From an uncultured Clostridia bacterium (lineage in GTDB: Bacteria > Bacillota > Clostridia > Oscillospirales > Oscillospiraceae), in the NCBI GenBank assembly GCA_947367115.1, contig CANBCW010000019.1:1-36181 (forward strand): 36,181 nt of DNA, written 5' to 3'. The position numbers and the translations under genes are program-made. The notes below the pieces were generated by a model. That model had not been told where the DNA came from. It saw only the letters and a list, made by a program, of their open reading frames with translations, and did no database searches. Positions 31,890-36,181 of the stretch are shown here, in pieces. Within the stretch, counting starts at the first letter, position 1. Each line of letters begins with the position of its first letter.

Positions 31890-32126
31890 TTAGATCAGGC
31901 TCAGGGACAGCGTCAGCAGACCCCAGACCAGAGCGATCCACTTGGTCCAGGAAGCCAGCTTCTGATCCAGAGAACCAGACTTGCTCTTGCCCAGATAAGT
32001 ATCCGCGTTGCCGGAGATGGCACCGGACAGGCCAGACTCCTTGCCGGACTGCAGCAGGACCACAGTGATCAGGCCAATGCTGAAAATGACCTCCAGAACG
32101 GTCACAACGATCTTCACAACTTGCAT
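31890..32126 (-). CDS. secG: Protein translocase subunit SecG
   Basis: A 78-residue membrane protein with two hydrophobic segments (about 4-26 and 57-77) and the middle motif VVLLQSGKESGLSGAISG, the SecG signature, followed by GKSKSGSLDQKLASWT. It supports SecYEG translocation. GGAGG precedes the ATG. It is monocistronic with a strong promoter. Confidence 0.95.
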   Translation of the reverse strand: MQVVKIVVTVLEVIFSIGLITVVLLQSGKESGLSGAISGNADTYLGKSKSGSLDQKLASWTKWIALVWGLLTLSLSLI

Positions 32127-32208
32127 TTTCTTTAACCTCCCTCCGCCAACGACGGCATTTACAATGTCACTCTCCGTATTCGAGAGACTTTATACATATA
32201 GCCGTACT

Positions 32209-32237
32209 ATTGTAGCACATCATTTAGCAGATTTCAA
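32209..32237 (-). promoter_or_regulatory. secG promoter
   Basis: On the minus strand TTGAAA (complement of 32232-32237), 17 bases, TACAAT (complement of 32209-32214) with TGC extended -10, only 14 bases from the prfB stop. It gives an about 75-base leader containing a CTCTC/GAGAG hairpin. Confidence 0.8.
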
Positions 32238-32250
32238 GTAGTAAATTCAA

Positions 32251-33378
32251 TTATTTCTGCACCCAATTGCCTGTTGCCAGACAGTTCAGGTAGCTTTCAA
32301 TAAAGGGATCCAGCGCGCCGTCCATGACAGCGTTAACGTTGCTGGTCTCACAGCCGGTTCTCGTATCTTTGACCAGCGTATAAGGCATAAACACATAGTT
32401 ACGGATCTGGCTGCCCCACTCGATCTTCTGCTGCACACCCTTGATATCGGCAATAGTGGCCAGATGCTCTCGCTCCCGGATCTCCACCAGCTTGCTGCGC
32501 AGCATCCGCAAACAGGTCTCCTTGTTCTGGAACTGGCTCCGCTCGGTCTGGCAGGACACCACAATGCCGGTAGCCTTGTGGATCAAGCGAACAGCAGAGG
32601 AGGTTTTATTGATGTGCTGACCGCCCGCGCCGGAGGAACGGAATACCTGCATCTCATAGTCCTCAGCCTTGATCTCAACGTCGTTGCTGTCATCCTCAAT
32701 ATCCGGGACGACTTCGATAGCAGAGAATGAAGTCTGACGGCGGGCATTGGCATCAAAGGGCGAAACACGAACCAAACGGTGAACACCGCTCTCGCCCTTC
32801 AGGAAGCCATAGGCATTTTCGCCCTCAATCATAATGGAAGCGGACTTCAAGCCGGCCTCGTCGCCCTCCTGATAATCCATAATCTTATAGGTAAAGCCGT
32901 GGCGCTCCGCCCAGCGGGTGTACATCCGGTAGAGCATCTGGCACCAGTCCTGCGCTTCCGTACCGCCGGCACCCGCCTGAAAGCTCATCATTGCATTATT
33001 TTTGTCGTATTTGCCGGTCAGCAGGGTCTCCAGACGGCAGCTTTCCATTTCAGCAGCCAGACCGGAAAAGCCTTCCTTCAGCTCGTCGAGCATGGAGTCG
33101 TCATCCTCCTCGGCGGCCATTTCGCAAATGGTCGTCAGATCGTCCCAGGTGGAACACATCTTTTCATAACGCTCGATCTTATTCTCGGCCTGCTTGGTCT
33201 TGACAACGATTTTCTGGCTTTTCTCAGGGTCGTCCCAGAAGCCGGGAGCCTCCTGCATGGCATGGAGACGCTCCAGCTCATTTTTGAGCCCCGCAAGGTT
33301 CAGCGATTCCGCCAGACCCTCCAGCGCAGGCTTACAGTCATTCAGTTTCTGCTTATAGCTGTCAAATTCAATATTCAT
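32251..33378 (-). CDS. prfB: Peptide chain release factor 2
   Basis: A 375-residue release factor recognising UAA and UGA. The SPF recognition motif is in VRVSPFDANARRQTSF, and the catalytic GGQ is in RSSGAGGQHINKTSSAV. The N-terminal helical domain is present. The frame is continuous from ATG 33378: the usual internal TGA with the CTT-TGA-C programmed +1 frameshift near codon 25 is absent, so this copy is not autoregulated by frameshifting. A weak GGAG lies upstream. Length is normal. Confidence 0.97.
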   Translation of the reverse strand: MNIEFDSYKQKLNDCKPALEGLAESLNLAGLKNELERLHAMQEAPGFWDDPEKSQKIVVKTKQAENKIERYEKMCSTWDDLTTICEMAAEEDDDSMLDELKEGFSGLAAEMESCRLETLLTGKYDKNNAMMSFQAGAGGTEAQDWCQMLYRMYTRWAERHGFTYKIMDYQEGDEAGLKSASIMIEGENAYGFLKGESGVHRLVRVSPFDANARRQTSFSAIEVVPDIEDDSNDVEIKAEDYEMQVFRSSGAGGQHINKTSSAVRLIHKATGIVVSCQTERSQFQNKETCLRMLRSKLVEIREREHLATIADIKGVQQKIEWGSQIRNYVFMPYTLVKDTRTGCETSNVNAVMDGALDPFIESYLNCLATGNWVQK

Positions 33379-33414
33379 GGCAGTCTACACTCCGTATTAT
33401 AAACATTCCGATAT

Positions 33415-33443
33415 ATTATAGCCCAAATCTCCCCCAGTGTAAA
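33415..33443 (-). promoter_or_regulatory. prfB promoter
   Basis: On the minus strand TTTACA (complement of 33438-33443), 17 bases, TATAAT (complement of 33415-33420). Confidence 0.82.
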
Positions 33444-33485
33444 GAGGAAATGCGAAAATATTCCCAAAAAGCATCTTAAAGCATT

Positions 33486-33566
33486 CTATCTTCCGCTGGG
33501 TGCCCAGTCCTCCCCTTCAAAAATCATGTCATCTACATCTCGTTCTGTTTCGTCGTACTTTGCCAT
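33486..33566 (-). CDS. 26-residue small acidic protein
   Basis: ATG at 33566 with AAAGGAG (complement of 33575-33581) at eight bases, TAG at 33488-33486. The peptide starts MAKYDETERDVDDM, continues IFEGEDW and ends APSGR: strongly acidic, one Trp, no membrane segment. It lies in a 348-base gap (33379-33726) that otherwise holds only promoters. A ribosome site this good in front of a short, compositionally sensible frame suggests a real small protein, but I recognise no family. Confidence 0.5.
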   Translation of the reverse strand: MAKYDETERDVDDMIFEGEDWAPSGR

Positions 33567-33656
33567 TCTTCTTACTCCTTTCAAAAGTGATACCTGATAG
33601 TATATGCTCCTATTTGGAATAAATTTACTCTATATTCTTATTTTTACAGGAAAACC

Positions 33657-33685
33657 TTGACAAATTGTAACTTTTCTCTTACAAT
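33657..33685 (+). promoter_or_regulatory. Promoter with operator-like repeat for the secreted amidase gene
   Basis: TTGACA (33657-33662), 17 bases, TACAAT (33680-33685). A perfect inverted repeat ATTGTAA/TTACAAT (33664-33670 and 33679-33685) covers the spacer and -10, and TTGTAAC recurs at 33686-33692, so a repressor may bind here. Confidence 0.75.
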
Positions 33686-33726
33686 TGTAACCGGTCTGTA
33701 ACCATCAAACAGGAAAAGAGAATCAA

Positions 33727-34869
33727 ATGATGCTTTTGAACAGGAATTCTAAATTGTTCTGCACTGCACTGTTGGTTTCCGCTATATTGGGGATTTTGGT
33801 CGGATTCTCTTCCGATCAGAGTCATGCTGTTTCCCCCGCTGCTCTCGGCGACACTGCTGTTATTGCTGAGACCGTCACCAGTCTCCCGGCAGATACCGCC
33901 CCAGCGCTAACCGAACCGGAAGTGACCGAACCGCTCCTTGCTGAACCGGCCCCCACCGAACCGGAGCCGACGGAGGCCCTCCCAGCCGAACCGGAACCTA
34001 CGTTTCCCGAAGAGTCGGAACCGATCCACAGTCACAGCTATATAAAGACAGTCATCAGCCCCACCACTTCCAGCAAGGGCTACACCCTGTGTGAATGTGA
34101 CTGCGGCAGCAGCTACAAAACAAACTACGTTTCCAAACTCACCGCAAGCTTTCAGCCCTCGGTCAAAGTCCCCGATGAGATGCTGAACAGTGACATTCTT
34201 CAGGCTCTGGCGTATCTCGGAGTCGATGTGCAGAAACTAAAGGATAACGGCGTATTGTTCCAGACTGGCTATATCGCAAGCCGCACCCCTTCGTATGCCA
34301 AATCTCCTGTTCCCTACAGCCGCAGCGGTAACGGCAGCGGCCTGCAAACGATTGCCGACAGCACAACCCCTACCGGTCTGGCACCGGATGTAGCAGCCTT
34401 CAAAAAGACCGGCCTCGATTGCGTGGATCTTGCCGCCTACTATTTGGTCAACTATCTGCCCAACATAAAAGGTGCCGATGTATCCATGCTGACGGAAATG
34501 TATGAAAAGTACAAAGGCAGATTTGGAAGATGCTATGACCACATGGACTTCTGGCCCACAGCCTGTGGCGATCTGGCTAGCCAAGGCCGGATTGAGATGT
34601 ATACCTACGAAGTCGGCGAAGATTACTCCGATGTATTCAGCAAAATTCAACCCGGTGCCCTGATCCAGATGGGCAGCAAAAAAGATCCCACCAAGCACTA
34701 CGCCATTTATGCAGGCACTTATAACGGCAATCACTACATCATCCATAGCGGCAATGTCAACCGTGGCCCGGAGATTTCTCTCATCAATTACATGTGGGAT
34801 GATGGACAATCCTCCTGGCCGGTTGCATTCTACGAATTCAACTTTCCCACCGTCGACAGCACCGGCTGA
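33727..34869 (+). CDS. Secreted amidase-like protein (NlpC/CHAP type) with repeat linker
   Basis: A 380-residue secreted protein. A signal peptide (about 1-33) is followed by a Pro/Glu/Thr linker with repeated EPT/AEP units (about 45-98). Then comes a Cys/His stretch, IHSHSYIKTV and later TLCECDCGSSYK, of the same kind as in the DUF4097-type protein. The C-terminal domain has LDCVDLAAYYLVNYLP (likely catalytic Cys) and KHYAIYAGTYNGNHYIIHSG (His). It probably cuts peptidoglycan or another amide at the cell surface. Two ATGs (33727, 33730) could serve; the ribosome site (GGAAAAGAG) is weak. Confidence 0.75.
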   Translation: MMLLNRNSKLFCTALLVSAILGILVGFSSDQSHAVSPAALGDTAVIAETVTSLPADTAPALTEPEVTEPLLAEPAPTEPEPTEALPAEPEPTFPEESEPIHSHSYIKTVISPTTSSKGYTLCECDCGSSYKTNYVSKLTASFQPSVKVPDEMLNSDILQALAYLGVDVQKLKDNGVLFQTGYIASRTPSYAKSPVPYSRSGNGSGLQTIADSTTPTGLAPDVAAFKKTGLDCVDLAAYYLVNYLPNIKGADVSMLTEMYEKYKGRFGRCYDHMDFWPTACGDLASQGRIEMYTYEVGEDYSDVFSKIQPGALIQMGSKKDPTKHYAIYAGTYNGNHYIIHSGNVNRGPEISLINYMWDDGQSSWPVAFYEFNFPTVDSTG

Positions 34870-34890
34870 CCTTGACAGCCGGTGCTTTTT
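34858..34890 (+). terminator. Terminator of the amidase gene
   Basis: An 11-bp stem AGCACCGGCTG / CAGCCGGTGCT, loop ACCTTGA, and a T run. It starts before the stop codon (34867-34869). The loop contains part of the next gene's -35. Confidence 0.85.
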
Positions 34891-34900
34891 CGGGTACAAT
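34872..34900 (+). promoter_or_regulatory. Promoter of tRNA-Arg(CCT)
   Basis: TTGACA (34872-34877), 17 bases, TACAAT (34895-34900). It is superimposed on the loop and right arm of the preceding terminator. Confidence 0.85.
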
Positions 34901-34910
34901 ATGTCCGTAT

Positions 34911-34987
34911 GCGTCAGTAGCTCAGCTGGATAGAGCACCTCCCTCCTAAGGAGGGGGTCGGGGGTTCGAATCCCTTCTGGCGTGCCA
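34911..34987 (+). tRNA. tRNA-Arg (anticodon CCT)
   Basis: Acceptor GCGTCAG / CTGGCGT (two wobbles), D-arm GCTC..GAGC, anticodon arm CCTCC-CTCCTAA-GGAGG with CCT at 34-36, T-arm GGGGGTTCGAATCCCTT, encoded GCCA end. It reads AGG. Confidence 0.93.
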
Positions 34988-34990
34988 AAA

Positions 34991-35017
34991 CCGCCGAAAC
35001 CACGCAGGTTTCGGCGG
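34991..35017 (+). terminator. Terminator of tRNA-Arg
   Basis: An 11-bp stem CCGCCGAAACC / GGTTTCGGCGG with loop ACGCA, followed by CCTTTGTTGTT. Confidence 0.88.
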
Positions 35018-35127
35018 CCTTTGTTGTTATAGTGCTATCTGGTTTCTTTTGAATATTGCATAAAATATTCCGGGTAAGCCCAACAGCAGAAATCAAAGAT
35101 ATGTTAAAAATTAGCATATGCGAATCG

Positions 35128-35168
35128 ACCCCACAGGTATTTCTAAGATACCTGTGGGGTTGCTTTTA
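35128..35168 (+). terminator. Orphan terminator-like hairpin
   Basis: A perfect 13-bp stem ACCCCACAGGTAT / ATACCTGTGGGGT with loop TTCTAAG, then TGCTTTT. No complete plus-strand gene precedes it; it lies 110 bases after the tRNA terminator. No gene is supported from 35018 to 35275. Confidence 0.6.
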
Positions 35169-35275
35169 TGCTACGTTTAACTGCCGTAATCCTTTCAACA
35201 GATGGTTCTCTTGTCTTACCAGAGTAAATCGGGCACCAGATCCATTCTGTCTCCATCGCTTTCTCCTAACTGGTA

Positions 35276-35881
35276 TTACTCTACGGCCTTCAGCGATTCG
35301 GCCATCTTGATTTTATCTACCTGCCGTTTCATAAAGACATCAACGATGATGGCGAAGGCAATCGTGCAGATAATGGACGGCAGGAAGCTCACTTTTTCAA
35401 CATGAATGTCAACGGCAAGGGAATCTATCAGGATCATGCTCATGACCGCCCGGTGGAAAACCATGCCCAACGGGATGCCAATGAAACTCGCAAGGATGGA
35501 CAGTAACAGATTTTCGCTCAGCACATAGCTCTCTGTTTCCTTCGGATAGAAGCCCAACACCTGGACAGTGGCGATCTCGCGACTGCGCTCGGCCAGATTG
35601 ATATTGGTCAGATTGAAAATAACAATGAACGCCAGAGCACCGAAGAACAGTACGATCAGCCAGATGATATAGTTCAGGCAGGACAGCGCGCTGTCCACCG
35701 TTTCCTTTGCCGCGGAAAGCTGAGATACGCTGGTGATCTCGGTCAGATCCGTCAACTGCTCCGCAATCGCATCTGCGTCACCGTCTACAATAAGCAGGGC
35801 CGTGTTGGCTTCCCAGTCACCAAACGCATCCACATAGGTACCCTCGGAAACAACAATGTAGCTGAAGATAGATGCCAGCGA
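35276..35881 (-). pseudogene. 3' remnant of an FtsX-type ABC transporter permease
   Basis: About 200 residues of the C-terminal FtsX domain: YIVVSEGTYVDAFGDW, then a periplasmic part, three membrane segments, and the highly typical FNLTNINLAERSREIA, TVQVLGFYPKE and FLPSIICTIAFAII. Full-length members of this permease type are far longer (about 800-1100 residues) with two FtsX domains. There is no start with a ribosome site at the 5' end: the frame begins inside the remnant of another gene. The first Met codon (35887) comes from the neighbour's DNA. It is therefore a truncated end left by a deletion, or an assembly join. Confidence 0.75.
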
Positions 35882-36002
35882 ACACATTGGCAGGACGCTT
35901 CACTTTTGCATCCAATGCACGCAGGGCATCCAGTTCAGTGCTTTCCTTCTGGATGTACTCGGAGCGGATCTTCTCTGCTGCAAACTTCTGATCGTTATTC
36001 AT
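35876..36002 (-). pseudogene. 5' remnant of a small conserved membrane-protein gene
   Basis: ATG at 36002 with AGAGG upstream begins MNNDQKFAAEKIRSEY, continues STELDALRALDAKVKRPANVFA, then turns into unrelated sequence (GIYLQLHCCF...) and stops at 35817. The first 42 residues match my memory of a roughly 120-residue Clostridia protein, often labelled dihydropteridine reductase without good reason, whose two membrane helices follow KRPANVFA. Here those helices are missing because the reading frame enters the FtsX-permease DNA out of frame. In related genomes this protein and an ABC permease are neighbours, so an internal deletion is the simplest reading. Confidence 0.7.
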
Positions 36003-36041
36003 AATGTAACCTCTTTCAATTTTGTTTTTTATTATGGCAGC

Positions 36042-36047
36042 ATTATA
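36042..36047 (-). promoter_or_regulatory. -10 box for the truncated gene
   Basis: Minus-strand TATAAT about 40 bases before ATG 36002; the -35 is weak. The rest to 36181 is AT-rich with no supported gene. Confidence 0.5.
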
Positions 36048-36181
36048 CAGGGAGATTGTTATTGAGATTTCTAAAAAATGCTTGATTTTTGTTAAAAATG
36101 AAAATTTGGCGCATTGTAAAATGAACCTGCAATAGAGACAACAAAATATCCATAGTGACGATCCAGTGGTAAAATTAAGCT

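Noticed and set aside
34914..35117. Minus-strand frame over tRNA-Arg
   Set aside because: The peptide is the antisense of a tRNA gene, a common false call.
35876..36002. Dihydropteridine reductase
   Set aside because: This label is often attached to the small protein but no Rossmann or reductase motif is visible, and the gene is truncated.

Overview
The window looks like a chromosomal stretch from a spore-forming, anaerobic member of the Clostridia, most likely Oscillospirales/Oscillospiraceae. This rests on a pyruvate:ferredoxin oxidoreductase end, the sporulation regulator SpoIIID, a PdaA-type spore-cortex deacetylase, a SpoVB-like flippase, FeoAB, moderately high GC with strong Shine-Dalgarno sites, and the gene families present. 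The species cannot be named from the sequence alone. Both window edges cut through gene neighbourhoods.

Layout. 1-1400: 3' end of nifJ, then a zinc-ribbon Nudix hydrolase overlapping a 51-residue small gene. 1400-5080: an AI-2E-type membrane protein (minus), spoIIID (plus) behind a SigE-like promoter, an unlisted 48-residue minus-strand gene behind a SigF/SigG-like promoter, then serC-rlmH. 5110-7410: a PadR / HAAS-type / DUF4097-type envelope regulatory operon with a candidate autoregulatory operator. 7420-9600: an AT-rich block with a frameshifted secreted cysteine amidase carrying Fn3 domains and a small membrane protein. 9690-12460: rsmE, tRNA-Leu(GAG), a folded hairpin-array repeat, pdaA and a membrane partner. 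12560-15980: small membrane protein, YfcE-type phosphoesterase, a cassette of three small proteins of unknown function, a membrane-anchored unknown and a CHAP-like amidase. 15990-20530: trpS and gltX (divergent) and a GH13 alpha-glucan hydrolase. 20560-21100: a gene remnant, a second hairpin array and tRNA-Leu(CAG). 21140-26060: lipoprotein 5'-nucleotidase, YgiQ radical SAM protein, MmcQ/YjbR protein, a short pyrophosphatase-like protein and a two-OB-fold SSB-like protein. 26050-30320: feoAB (minus), nth and a SpoVB-like flippase. 30320-33570: pepD, secG, prfB and a 26-codon small gene, all minus. 33650-36181: a secreted amidase-like protein, tRNA-Arg(CCT), and a deletion scar joining the start of one gene to the end of an FtsX-type ABC permease.

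Functionally most genes are housekeeping (translation, tRNA charging, rRNA methylation, secretion, DNA repair, iron uptake). A clear secondary theme is the cell envelope and sporulation. The most unusual material is the pair of tandem hairpin arrays, each directly downstream of a tRNA-Leu terminator, the small genes with good translation signals, the three-gene small-protein cassette, and the two broken genes.
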